Part shown: positions 43,621 to 52,575 of the stretch, piece by piece
How positions within the stretch are numbered: the stretch's first letter is position 1
Layout of the letters: each line of letters opens with the position of its first letter
Assembly (NCBI GenBank): GCA_025370845.1
Contig: JAMXFF010000015.1
Coordinates: 1-64,000 of the forward strand
DNA from: Laspinema palackyanum D2a
GTDB taxonomy: Bacteria; Cyanobacteriota; Cyanobacteriia; Cyanobacteriales; Laspinemataceae
DNA length: 64,000 nt
Direction of reading: 5' to 3'
Made by a program: the position numbers and the translations under genes
Notes under the pieces: generated by a model
Database searches by the model: none
The model's input: only the letters and a program-made list of their open reading frames with translations
Told to the model about the DNA's origin: nothing

Positions 43621-45291
43621 TTAGATGCCGTGACTTTTGCCGATGACCCAGTGACGGCGGAAAAAGCGGGCGAGGGATGACTCTTCTAAGGATAAATAGA
43701 TGGGTCTGCCGTGGGGACAGGTGCGGGGGTTGCGGGTGCGTTGCCAGCGGTCTAAAATATCCTGCATTTGGGGTAAAGTGAGGGGGGTGCCGTTGCGGAT
43801 GGCGCTGCGGCAGGCGGTGGCAACTTGTGCTTGTTGTATGTCTCCCCCTAAGCTGAGTTCGATTAGGGCGTCGGCACAATCGTCCCGTTCTACTAACAGT
43901 TCGGGGAGGGTGCGAACGGCCCATAATTCGCTGCCAAAGGGTTGGATATCGAGCCCGAGGCGGTTGAGTTGTTCGAGTTGGGCGGGGGTGAGTTGATTGA
44001 GGACGATCGCGGGTTCGATGGGAACGAGTTGCCACCGATCGCAGAGTTGTTCGTATAAAATGCGCTCATGAGCGATATGTTGTTCCACTAACCATAATCC
44101 GTGGGAATGTTCGGCGACAATATACATTTGGCTGACTTGGGCGACGGCGCGCAGGTGCAGGGGTCGCGCCCGACTGCCCGATGGGGAATTCTCGCCTGGG
44201 TTCGGGTTAAGGTGATATGCGCCTTTTTCTTCGGACGCTTTCAGGAGTTGGGTGACCCGGTGTTGGGCGGCGTCGGGGGTGGTTTCTGGATTTAACTGCA
44301 ACCCTTGAGCGATCGCCTCACTGACTCGTTCCTGCCACTGGGTGATATTCTTGAGATAAATTTCCGCTTTGGCAGGATGGCGATTCCAGTCGATTTGTTC
44401 TGGGGAAATTCGCAGATGCAGCAAACAAACGGGGTAGCGATCGCGGGGTAAGGTTCGGGCAAATCCGGCAATCAGGGTTTGTTCCAATTCTGGCGATCGC
44501 ACACAGCGTCCATTGACTGCCACCTTGACCCAATCGGGACGTTGGCGATGGCAGCGATCGGGTAATCCCAACACCAAAGAGAGGGATTCCGCGTCACTCA
44601 CCGCCAGGGTTAATGCTTCTAAATCCCCACTCTTGACCCCGCGCAGAATTTGGGGCAGAATCTGTTGGGCGCTTTGTCCGGGAGTAATTTTAAACCAAGG
44701 GCGATCGTCTTGTTCCACCTGCCAGATGACATGAGGATGGCACAGGGCGATGTGGTGAATCATCTGCTGGATTGCGCGCAATTGTTGGGGAACAGCGGGC
44801 AACCCCTGCCGCCTGGGTTTCCAGCGTTCAAACAGATCGCAGACGGTTACAATCGTCCCCGGGGCGATCGCAGCGGGTTGGACTTGCACTGCCTCACCTT
44901 GGGAATTGTATTTCGCACACCATCCCTCACCTTCTGCTACTCGACTTTTAATTTCCAACTGGGACAACTGGGCTAAACTATGCAGGGCCTCACCTCTAAA
45001 TCCCAGACTGGTAATGTTCCACAAATCGTAAACATTGTGGATTTTGCTGGTACTGTGGGCAGTGGCCGCCTGTTGCAAATTGGGCAAATCCATCCCCGAT
45101 CCATTGTCTGCCACCCGCACCCGCCAGAGTTGGGGCCACACCGACACCGAAATCCGCGTTGCACCCGCATCTAGGGCATTTTCTACCAATTCCCGCAAAA
45201 CTGCCGCCAGGGAGTCGATGACCTCTCCGGCAGCGATTAGATGGACGACATCTGGGGGCAGGGTTTGGATCATCCCGAACCCGGTTGGCAT
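43621..45291 (-). CDS. mutL: DNA mismatch repair protein MutL
   Basis: A 556-residue protein from ATG 45291 (MPTGFGMIQTLPPDV); an in-frame ATG 18 codons earlier is less family-like. GHKL ATPase domain about 1-320: LRELVENALDAGATRI, VADNGSGMDL, STSKI, GFRGEALHSLAQ. Linker, then C-terminal dimerisation/nuclease domain about 370-556 with EQHIAHERILYE where endonuclease MutL has DQHA(x)2E(x)4E, ACRSAIRNG and CPHGRPIYL. The first Asp is Glu and the Ala is Ile, forms I recall from cyanobacterial MutL. Nicking activity is likely but not certain. Single gene. Confidence 0.95.
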   Translation of the reverse strand: MPTGFGMIQTLPPDVVHLIAAGEVIDSLAAVLRELVENALDAGATRISVSVWPQLWRVRVADNGSGMDLPNLQQAATAHSTSKIHNVYDLWNITSLGFRGEALHSLAQLSQLEIKSRVAEGEGWCAKYNSQGEAVQVQPAAIAPGTIVTVCDLFERWKPRRQGLPAVPQQLRAIQQMIHHIALCHPHVIWQVEQDDRPWFKITPGQSAQQILPQILRGVKSGDLEALTLAVSDAESLSLVLGLPDRCHRQRPDWVKVAVNGRCVRSPELEQTLIAGFARTLPRDRYPVCLLHLRISPEQIDWNRHPAKAEIYLKNITQWQERVSEAIAQGLQLNPETTPDAAQHRVTQLLKASEEKGAYHLNPNPGENSPSGSRARPLHLRAVAQVSQMYIVAEHSHGLWLVEQHIAHERILYEQLCDRWQLVPIEPAIVLNQLTPAQLEQLNRLGLDIQPFGSELWAVRTLPELLVERDDCADALIELSLGGDIQQAQVATACRSAIRNGTPLTLPQMQDILDRWQRTRNPRTCPHGRPIYLSLEESSLARFFRRHWVIGKSHGI

Positions 45292-45605
45292 TTCGTTCCT
45301 AGAATTGGGTGGTAACAGAACGTCGTTCACTCCCGTTATGGTCACTCCGCAAGCCGACTAATTGGTTCTTATGGTATCAGAAATCCGGGGCAATGAGGCT
45401 AAATTTAACGGCCGGGAAAACTTAAACCGGAGGGGAGGGATTTGAGGGCATTGCATCGGGTCGTTTGATGGGATCAGGTGGATGCCGGGACTGGGGAGTA
45501 GGCGATCGCGCACCGATTCAGGATGCCCCCATGAGAGATACATGGGTTCGAATGCCCCTACCGTGGCCACAAGCATGAACTATTGTTGCTAAATTCACCG
45601 GGTTG

Positions 45606-48600
45606 GTGGAACTCAGTGCTTTAATAGAAGTCATCGAGAGCGAATATAAAACACTTCTGGACCAATCGCCGATGTCTTTAGAATTATTTGATGCTAGTTA
45701 TTATCTCGCTGCCAATCCGGATTTGGCCGCCGTGGGAATTGCCACCCCCGACCGACTGTACCGACATTTTCAAACCACGGGTTTAGAGGAAGGACGGGCT
45801 TTTTCCCCGTTTGTCAATCTAAATTATTATCGAGAACAAAATGCTGATTTAGCCTTTGGTGGATTCACCTCTAACAGCCAACTGTTAAGGCATCTTCAAG
45901 GGTGGGGGATTGCCGAGGGGCGGAGTTTCTCCCCCTTGTTCGACCTCAATTATTATGTTAAGGCCAATCCCGACCTAGCCCCGGCATTTGCGGGCAACCT
46001 GCAAGGAGCATTTCAACACTTTTTAACGAGAGGATTTGCTGAAAAGCGGCGATTTTCTCAATTTATCGATTTGGACTACTACTTAGCAGTTAATCCGGAT
46101 TTAGAGCAAGTGTTCGGAAGCGATCGCCGTGCCGCTTTCTACCATTTGCTGAATACGGGAATCACCGAAGGACGTCGCTATTTGCCCGGAGATCTCGGGG
46201 TTATCACTTCCTCTCACACGGTGGGGTCTGATCCCAATACGCGTCCCGTCGTCTCTTCCCTCGATACGGAAGACTATTATAAGTTCCGGGTAGATACCTT
46301 TAGTGATATCAGTGTCAAATTGGACGGCAGTAATGCCTCGGCGAACATTCAGTTAATTCGGGACCTGAATAAGAATGGCATTCCCGATGACGCTGAAGTG
46401 CAAGCGGCGATCGCTGCCGAGAAATCTCCCGTCTCACAACTTGATCGCTTTGCCACAGCACCGGGAACCTATTTTGTCAAAGTGTCTGAAGATGAGGGAG
46501 ATACCGCTTACCAGATTAACGTCTCTGCCGTTCCATCGAACCGTGTCTTGCAAGCTAATCCCGGTAATACCTTAAATGATGCATTATGGATTGGAGATGT
46601 AACCCGTCCTCAAGCTCGTCAAGGATTTATTGGCAATAACAATTTCCAAGATTTCTATCGCTTTAACGTCAATTTTACGAGCGATTTACGTCTGTCCTTG
46701 GATAATTTAAGCGCTAATCTCCAAATTCAAGTGATTCAGGATCGCAATGAAAACGGCATCATCGATAGTGGAGAAATTGTCTCAACTCAAACGAATAATA
46801 CTCGCAACCCGATTGATTTAAACGGGGATGGAAAAATTGATTTCATGGAGTATCTCAATTCCTTCCGACCCGTAGAAGAACCGGAGCCTTTTCCTTCTAG
46901 CGTTTACTTATCCGGGTTGCAACCGGGAACCTACTTTGCTAGAATTATTCAGGCCGATGATCAGACGGCTTATGATTTGATGATCGAGTCTATTCCATCG
47001 GGAGTACCCGCATCCGGGGCGAGAAATACCGAACCCATTAGTTTCGGACAGATTGGGGTAATAAGCGATCGCTTTGAAGTTGCAGATTTTATCGGTGAAG
47101 CCAATCCTTACGACTTTTATCAATTCGAGGTCGGTCGGACTCGAAATATTGATATCAAACTCCAAAGTTTAGAACAGCCTGCGGATTTTTTCTTGATGCA
47201 GGATATCAACAATGATGGGGTATTTACCTTCCAGGAATTTATTACCTATCCCGGAGAAAACCCCACTCTGACGCCGCAAATTAATCGGGTACTCGGACAA
47301 GGAACTTATTTTCTGGGGGTGGTTAAGGTGGGCGGAAATACCCCCTATCTCCTCACCATCGATAACACGACTCCCACCCTGCCCTCTTCAGGTGCTGGAA
47401 ATACCCTGGCAACTGCCGCCGATGTGGGAGTTTTATCCGAGGCGCAAGTCAAAAGTGATTTTTTGGAGAACACTAATCCAGAAGACTATTATAAGTTTAC
47501 TCTGGATTCTTTTAAAGATGTGGGCCTGTTTCTTTATGACCTCAGTGGCAATGCTCAACTTTCTTTAATTAAAGATATCAATGGGAATGGAACGATTGAA
47601 CCGGAGGAAGTGATTGTCACCTCGGAATCTAAAGGTGCACAGCAGGAGAGAATGGAGCAAGTTTTGAGTCCGGGAACCTATTTTCTCCGAGTCAATACCA
47701 TCCAAGGAGATAGCACCTATAATCTCTGGTTAGAAGCGAATGCTCCAGAATTTCCGGCGAATGGAGCAGGGAATGGGGTCGCCGATGCGTTTAACTTTGG
47801 ATTGCTCGATCGCGTGCAGCGAACATCCGGAATGATGGGTCCCGAAAATCCCAATCATTTTTACCAATTCCAAATTGATCGCCCTCGAACTGTTAGCCTA
47901 TTTTTAGATGGGTTAAGTGCCAATGCAGATTTATATTTAGTTCAGGACCGCAATTTGAACCAGGCGATCGAACCCGAGGAAATGGTTGCCCTTTCCACCC
48001 AAACAGGTTCGACATTAGAACAAATTCACCTCACCCTAGATCCGGGAAATTATCAAATTATGGTCTCCCAAGTGGGCGGTCCAACGGCCTATGATTTGAG
48101 TATTTCTCCTCAGCTTTTTAATCGCTCATCGGGCTATGGAATGGTGAATGCAGCAGGGGCAGTGGCAGCGGCGATCGGGACTGAACCCTTCCCCGAAACA
48201 CCGCCCCAGGTTGGGTCAAATTGGGTTCCCGATATGGTGAATGCACCCGCCGTCTGGAATCAAGGCTATACGGGTGAAGGAGTAATTGTCGCCGTCATTG
48301 ATGGTTATTTAGACTATACTCACCCTCAGTTAGCCGGAAGCATTTGGACCAACTCAGATGAAATCAACGGCAATGGCATTGATGATGATGGCAATGGATT
48401 TGTGGATGATATCATGGGCTGGAATTTCTTGGATGGCAATAATCAGATTAATCGCATCGATCCTTTAGAAGGTCATGCCAGCCATGTCGCCGGAATTATT
48501 GCCGGAAATAATAATGGCATTGGTAATAGTGGAATTGCGCCTAATGCCATTATTATGCCCGTTGCTGTCATTGGTGCATTTACCGGAACAGAAGAACGGA

Positions 48601-49121
48601 TTGCCAGCGGAATTCGCTATGCGGTGGATAATGGGGCAAGGGTGATTAACTTGAGTTTGGGCAGCGTTACTGTGAATAATACCGTGAAAGAAGCCCTCAT
48701 TTATGCCCGAGAAAGAGGCGCTGTGATTGTTTCCGCATCGGGCAATGATGGATTACATTCCCGGGGAGGAGATGAACGGTCTAGTGCAGTCAGATATCCA
48801 GCCGCTTATGCCTCAGAATTTGGCCTTGCAGTCGGTGCAGTCACTCGCGATCGCCAGATTGCTGACTTTACCAACCGTGCAGGGACCGACATCCTGAATT
48901 ATGTGGTTGCACCGGGAGAAGATATCTATTCCTCTGTGCCCATTAATACCTACGATTTCTGGAAAGGCACTTCAATGGCGGCTCCCGTTGTCAGCGGTGT
49001 AGCGGCACTGATGCTTAGTGCTAATCCAAACTTGACTCCCCAACAAGTGGAGCAAATCATTACCGGAACAGCCAATCCGAATGGCATTATCGAGGATGGT
49101 GTATTCGATCTGTTGGGTTAA
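45606..49121 (+). CDS. Large subtilase with YY-NPDL repeats and calcium-loop PPC modules
   Basis: About 1171 residues (GTG at 45606; TTG one codon earlier is possible). Residues 25-195: four ~45-residue repeats of the form FDxxYYxxxNPDL...HFxxxGxxEGRxFSP. Residues 200-850: five or so pre-peptidase C-type beta modules, each holding an EF-hand-like loop (DLNKNGIPDDAE, DRNENGIIDSGE, DLNGDGKIDFME, DINNDGVFTFQE, DINGNGTIEPEE, DRNLNQAIEPEE). Residues 880-1172: S8 protease with Asp in VIDGYLDYTHP, His in GHASHVAGII and Ser in KGTSMAAPVVSG. No signal peptide is visible; export by a non-classical route is likely. The protease-last order is seen in other cyanobacterial subtilases. Confidence 0.9.
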   Translation: MELSALIEVIESEYKTLLDQSPMSLELFDASYYLAANPDLAAVGIATPDRLYRHFQTTGLEEGRAFSPFVNLNYYREQNADLAFGGFTSNSQLLRHLQGWGIAEGRSFSPLFDLNYYVKANPDLAPAFAGNLQGAFQHFLTRGFAEKRRFSQFIDLDYYLAVNPDLEQVFGSDRRAAFYHLLNTGITEGRRYLPGDLGVITSSHTVGSDPNTRPVVSSLDTEDYYKFRVDTFSDISVKLDGSNASANIQLIRDLNKNGIPDDAEVQAAIAAEKSPVSQLDRFATAPGTYFVKVSEDEGDTAYQINVSAVPSNRVLQANPGNTLNDALWIGDVTRPQARQGFIGNNNFQDFYRFNVNFTSDLRLSLDNLSANLQIQVIQDRNENGIIDSGEIVSTQTNNTRNPIDLNGDGKIDFMEYLNSFRPVEEPEPFPSSVYLSGLQPGTYFARIIQADDQTAYDLMIESIPSGVPASGARNTEPISFGQIGVISDRFEVADFIGEANPYDFYQFEVGRTRNIDIKLQSLEQPADFFLMQDINNDGVFTFQEFITYPGENPTLTPQINRVLGQGTYFLGVVKVGGNTPYLLTIDNTTPTLPSSGAGNTLATAADVGVLSEAQVKSDFLENTNPEDYYKFTLDSFKDVGLFLYDLSGNAQLSLIKDINGNGTIEPEEVIVTSESKGAQQERMEQVLSPGTYFLRVNTIQGDSTYNLWLEANAPEFPANGAGNGVADAFNFGLLDRVQRTSGMMGPENPNHFYQFQIDRPRTVSLFLDGLSANADLYLVQDRNLNQAIEPEEMVALSTQTGSTLEQIHLTLDPGNYQIMVSQVGGPTAYDLSISPQLFNRSSGYGMVNAAGAVAAAIGTEPFPETPPQVGSNWVPDMVNAPAVWNQGYTGEGVIVAVIDGYLDYTHPQLAGSIWTNSDEINGNGIDDDGNGFVDDIMGWNFLDGNNQINRIDPLEGHASHVAGIIAGNNNGIGNSGIAPNAIIMPVAVIGAFTGTEERIASGIRYAVDNGARVINLSLGSVTVNNTVKEALIYARERGAVIVSASGNDGLHSRGGDERSSAVRYPAAYASEFGLAVGAVTRDRQIADFTNRAGTDILNYVVAPGEDIYSSVPINTYDFWKGTSMAAPVVSGVAALMLSANPNLTPQQVEQIITGTANPNGIIEDGVFDLLG

Positions 49122-49133
49122 TTTTATAGGGGT

Positions 49134-49236
49134 TTCCAGACTCATGAAATACAGAGGCTATTAAGATTAAGGAGCGCAAGCATCTTGCTGGCGCTCCTCC
49201 TATCTGTACCCTGAAAATCCGGGAACCGCTATAAAA
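49134..49236. repeat. Dispersed palindromic repeat related to 1-333
   Basis: GGGTTTCCAGACTCATGAAA, AGGAGCGC-AAGCATCTTGCT-GGCGCTCCT and GGGAACCGCTATA correspond in order to the elements at 1-333. Single copy. Confidence 0.7.
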
Positions 49237-49312
49237 GAATCTGCCCAGTTTCTTGAAAAAACATCAGAACACTACTATCACCGATCCTAATAATCCTAAT
49301 CAGAGTGTAGAA

Positions 49313-49837
49313 ATGAAACCCAATGTAATTGTCTTTTCTGTATTGAGCGTATTCACGATTTTGGCAGTTGTGCCGTTGAGTTGGGCACAATCCGAGGAGA
49401 ATGTTGACCCGCGCTGCCGGACCTGGTATCGTCGGGTGACGACGGAAGGGGGTGTGCTAAATGTGCGAGAGAATACGGCTACAAATGCGAAAATCCGGGG
49501 AACGGTTCCCAATGGCACGGTGGTGCTATTTAATACAGGCGATCGCAGTGGAAATTGGTCAGAAATAACCGCCCCCGGTGGGTTGACAGGTTGGGTCTTT
49601 GAGCGCTTTCTCACCTACCATCATTACGGAAACAGGCGGTTTACAGGGACAATGCAGGTCAAAACCTTAGACGGGGGACCCGTTAACCTGCGATCGCCCA
49701 GTGGAGAAGTGATTGGCCCTGTCCCCAATGGGACCCTCGTCACGACAGAGAATCAGACGGTCGGCTATTTTGCTAATGTCACCACTCCGGAGGGTCGCCG
49801 GGGCCAAATCGTGACTCAATTTTTAATCTGCAATTAG
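49313..49837 (+). CDS. Secreted double SH3-domain protein
   Basis: A 174-residue protein from ATG 49313 (MKPNVIVFSVLSVFTILAVV); the hydrophobic run followed by PLSWAQ looks like a signal peptide cut after AQ. Two bacterial SH3 domains: LNVRENTATNAKIRGTVPNG (about 45-100) and VNLRSPSGEVIGPVPNGTLV (about 110-172). Cys near both ends (RCRT, FLICN) could pair outside the membrane. Likely periplasmic or cell-wall binding. Single gene. Confidence 0.85.
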   Translation: MKPNVIVFSVLSVFTILAVVPLSWAQSEENVDPRCRTWYRRVTTEGGVLNVRENTATNAKIRGTVPNGTVVLFNTGDRSGNWSEITAPGGLTGWVFERFLTYHHYGNRRFTGTMQVKTLDGGPVNLRSPSGEVIGPVPNGTLVTTENQTVGYFANVTTPEGRRGQIVTQFLICN

Positions 49838-49947
49838 CTAATCCCCCGAGTCTTTCAGACAAGGGACCTAAAAACCGCGCAACCCTGTATTTATCCGGAC
49901 GAAATTCCGCTAAAATTCAGTTAAAAACCTCCGTGGAGACTGATACA

Positions 49948-50145
49948 ATGGGACGAAAAGCTAAACTAAAAAAACTGAGACGGGAAGCGCCACCCCCAGG
50001 CGCAGCACCCCCGGTTCAACCCGAGGAACCAACTAATTTTGTGCGAGAAATGGACCATCAGGGTTATCACCTCAAACAAACTATCCCCGCGCCGGATATC
50101 CCGGAATCCCAACTGGAACCGAAAGCACAAAACCCCAGACTGTAG
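49948..50145 (+). CDS. Small basic-N-terminus protein, unrecognised
   Basis: Sixty-five residues, MGRKAKLKKLRREAPPPGAA, with a very basic N-terminus, Pro-rich middle and QGYHLKQTIPAPDIPESQLE tail. It resembles small conserved cyanobacterial proteins of unknown role; a nucleic-acid-binding N-terminus is possible. ATG at 49948 is preferred to the GTG five codons upstream. The following 50146-50454 contains no supported gene. Confidence 0.65.
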   Translation: MGRKAKLKKLRREAPPPGAAPPVQPEEPTNFVREMDHQGYHLKQTIPAPDIPESQLEPKAQNPRL

Positions 50146-50454
50146 CATTGCCTCTGGATTCAGGGTGGGGTGACTGGGTGGGTGAAAGTTGAGGACTGAC
50201 TCAGCGATCGCCAGAAAGGGGGTTTCTGACTCGGTTTTGTGGCGCTTGAATCCCGCGATTGCCGTGGGACACCCGGTGAAAAGTGGAGTTCCTGTGGATC
50301 AAAACAGTTGGCTCTCGGTCCTCTTAAACCCTACAATCAAGAAGGGAATCGCGCTCGCAGCTAAGGGGACAGTTGCTGACTGTTGCTTTCCGGTAGGCGA
50401 TCGCGACCTAACCCCACTCTAGGGTTGTTCTGCCGCACGATTTAAGGTTTGATT

Positions 50455-50823
50455 ATGTTGGAAATGCTGCTATTAGATATCTTCGTTAGTCTTGGTGTTC
50501 TCTGGTTCATTGCGGATCCGAACAAGCCCAAACCTGTGATGCGTCGTCCGAAAAAAGTTCGCTCTGTTCAACGGACCCCAGCGGTTTCTCCTGGGACTGC
50601 CTATGCTGAACCCAAAGAAATGACCGCAGAACTGATGCCGAAAGTCTCCGAGTGGCGATCGCCCGAAGCATCACTCACTCCCCTTCCAGAATCCACGGCA
50701 TCCGAGTCGCCAACCCCCAGCGCACCTCCTGTGGAAAAGAAATCCGTGAGAAATCAGAGCAAACAGGTGATCACTCGGCCGATGTCCGGTGAAGCTCAAT
50801 GGGGTTCAGTCTCCACTAAGTAA
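50455..50823 (+). CDS. Single-span membrane-anchored Pro/Ser-rich protein
   Basis: A 122-residue protein. N-terminal hydrophobic helix MLEMLLLDIFVSLGVLWFIA, then a basic stretch (PKPVMRRPKKVR) and a Pro/Ser/Glu-rich tail (TPLPESTASESPTPSAPPVE). The positive-inside rule would put the tail in the cytoplasm. No family recognised. It ends 65 bp before the next gene. Confidence 0.6.
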   Translation: MLEMLLLDIFVSLGVLWFIADPNKPKPVMRRPKKVRSVQRTPAVSPGTAYAEPKEMTAELMPKVSEWRSPEASLTPLPESTASESPTPSAPPVEKKSVRNQSKQVITRPMSGEAQWGSVSTK

Positions 50824-50887
50824 CTCCTGGGACTTGGCCCTATCCACCCAGGGCGATCGCCCCATCCCCAAATTCAACCTTAAATCC

Positions 50888-51391
50888 ATGAGTGAATCCT
50901 TTCTGGTTAATCTTAAAGAAGCCTTCCTGAATGCACCGGGGTTTTGGGAAGGCAGTCTTTCCGAAAAATCAGGCAATTGGTGCAAGCGAATTGAGGGAGT
51001 CGATACCACCGTGACTGATGGGTATTCCATTCTGGGTGATTTTGTCAGCAACCTCAGCGTCCAAACCTTTCAACAACCGGGACTCTATCTCCATTGCGAG
51101 AAAAAAGGCAGCAAAAAAGCGACTCAGAAGCGCTTGTACAGTTTATTTGTACTCGAACCCAATGGCGCGGTGCAAATTATCAAAGAATACCGGAATTCGA
51201 GTAAAGATTGGGCGGTGGAATTATGGCCGGATATTGAAGCCTTTCTAGCGTTCCAAACCGATGGGGTAGAACAACGACGGCAGCAACTGCTTTCGGAAAT
51301 CGAATCCTTGGAGTTTCAACTCTCTCAGCGTCGCGCTCAATTAGCTGCCTTGGAGTTTTCTGACCTGTTTTCTTCCTCAGAACCCCTCTAG
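50888..51391 (+). CDS. Unrecognised protein with C-terminal coiled coil
   Basis: A 167-residue protein from ATG 50888 (MSESFLVNLKEAFLNAPGFW). Mixed alpha/beta domain to about 130 (LYLHCEKKGSKKATQKRLYS, VQIIKEYRNSSKDWAVELWP), then a heptad-like helix about 130-160 (QRRQQLLSEIESLEFQLSQR). In-frame codons upstream overlap the previous gene and are less likely. Likely conserved among filamentous cyanobacteria, function unknown. Confidence 0.7.
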   Translation: MSESFLVNLKEAFLNAPGFWEGSLSEKSGNWCKRIEGVDTTVTDGYSILGDFVSNLSVQTFQQPGLYLHCEKKGSKKATQKRLYSLFVLEPNGAVQIIKEYRNSSKDWAVELWPDIEAFLAFQTDGVEQRRQQLLSEIESLEFQLSQRRAQLAALEFSDLFSSSEPL

Positions 51392-51589
51392 TGGGTCTTT
51401 TTAACCGGAAAAGAGGCCATGCATTCACGGCCTTGGCATCCTCTACCCCCGGAGTCAATCCATCGCCAACTCGTTCAATAAGGGCTGATTAATCGGTGAT
51501 TTTAACCGGATTTGGGTTGAATTATCCCCAGCCAGTTAACGAGATTGCGACCTTTTCGGCAACTTTATAAATTTTTGTTAAAGAACTGC

Positions 51590-51677
51590 GGGGTTACACC
51601 CCTCATGGGTTAATATAAGGTGCATTAGTAGATGCACCCTGATGGCTTCCCGTTCAACTTGAGCGGGATTTTTTTTT
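51590..51677 (+). ncRNA. Candidate small RNA b, three hairpins with terminator
   Basis: GGGGT-TAC-ACCCC (51590-51602); GGTGCAT-TAGTAG-ATGCACC (51619-51638); terminator TCCCGTTCAA-C-TTGAGCGGGA plus nine T (51648-51677). The motif GTAGATGCACCCTGAT (51628-51643) is shared with 32219. TATAAA at about 51566 could be a -10. No ORF. Possibly Yfr2/Cyano-1-like; unconfirmed. Confidence 0.6.
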
Positions 51678-51801
51678 GCCTAGCTAAAAATAAAGGCGCA
51701 AGGATTGACAATTGAGCAGGGACAATCCATCTACAATCCTCAAGGCTCAATTCTCAATCCTGGGGTGGGGATCACGCTCAACCGAGTTCCTCCAAGGTGA
51801 G

Positions 51802-52212
51802 TTAGCGGATGTAAGGTCGGCCCTTCCAGAAAATGCCCACCACTAGGGCCATAAAAGACAGTTGGGAAAGCTCAACGAGTAACCCAGGGATGGGGAGGAG
51901 GGACTTAACGAAGAGACCGAGGAGTAAGCAAAAGGCTAAGGCCCACAGACTCCCGGTGTTGAGCATAGACCGATTCCAGAGTTCGCATCCATAGACGGCG
52001 ATCGCCCCCATTCCCATCCCCAATGCAAATAAAACCAAGGTTCCCAGGGGAGGTGCATAGATTAAAGTCAAGGCATTCCGAAGGGCGGTGGATTGGGTGG
52101 CACCATAAGCTAACCAGACCTCAACTGCAGCCACAAGTTGAGTAGTGAGGCCCGCAACCGGGAGCAGGGAAGTCCAGGGTAAATATTTTAAGCGTTCTAA
52201 GGGATTACTCAT
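51802..52212 (-). CDS. Four-helix membrane protein, unrecognised
   Basis: A 136-residue protein from ATG 52212 (MSNPLERLKYLPWTSLLPVA). Four hydrophobic segments: SLLPVAGLTTQLVAAVEVWL, LGTLVLFALGMGMGAIAVYG, SLWALAFCLLLGLFVKSLLP and LVELSQLSFMALVVGIF. It ends GRPYIR. Conserved in style with small cyanobacterial membrane proteins of unknown role. The 363 bp to the next, divergent gene show no clear element. Confidence 0.7.
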   Translation of the reverse strand: MSNPLERLKYLPWTSLLPVAGLTTQLVAAVEVWLAYGATQSTALRNALTLIYAPPLGTLVLFALGMGMGAIAVYGCELWNRSMLNTGSLWALAFCLLLGLFVKSLLPIPGLLVELSQLSFMALVVGIFWKGRPYIR

Positions 52213-52575
52213 GGAGAAAAAGGCCACTAAATTATCTCTTAATTTTAAAAGAAATAGAGGCCAATCCAAGAGTGATCTGGGCTGATCTAGTGAGAGAATA
52301 AGCATAAATCAGGAAAGGAACGGGTGGGGGAACAGATTGCCTGATCGGTTGCCATAGATGGAGTGGAGATTCCCTGATTTTTTTTACGGACAAGTACAAA
52401 GGCTTAAGTTAAACTGAGAACACAAAGGCAAGCAGGGTTCGTAACTAACCGTGCGGACTGGGCGATCGCCACCCTAAAACCCGTTTGAACCCACCCCGAG
52501 AAGACTTGTTTGAACCGTTCTGGGGGTATTTAAAATTTTCCCTATTCTGACTGGACCAATTCACCCACTGGACCT

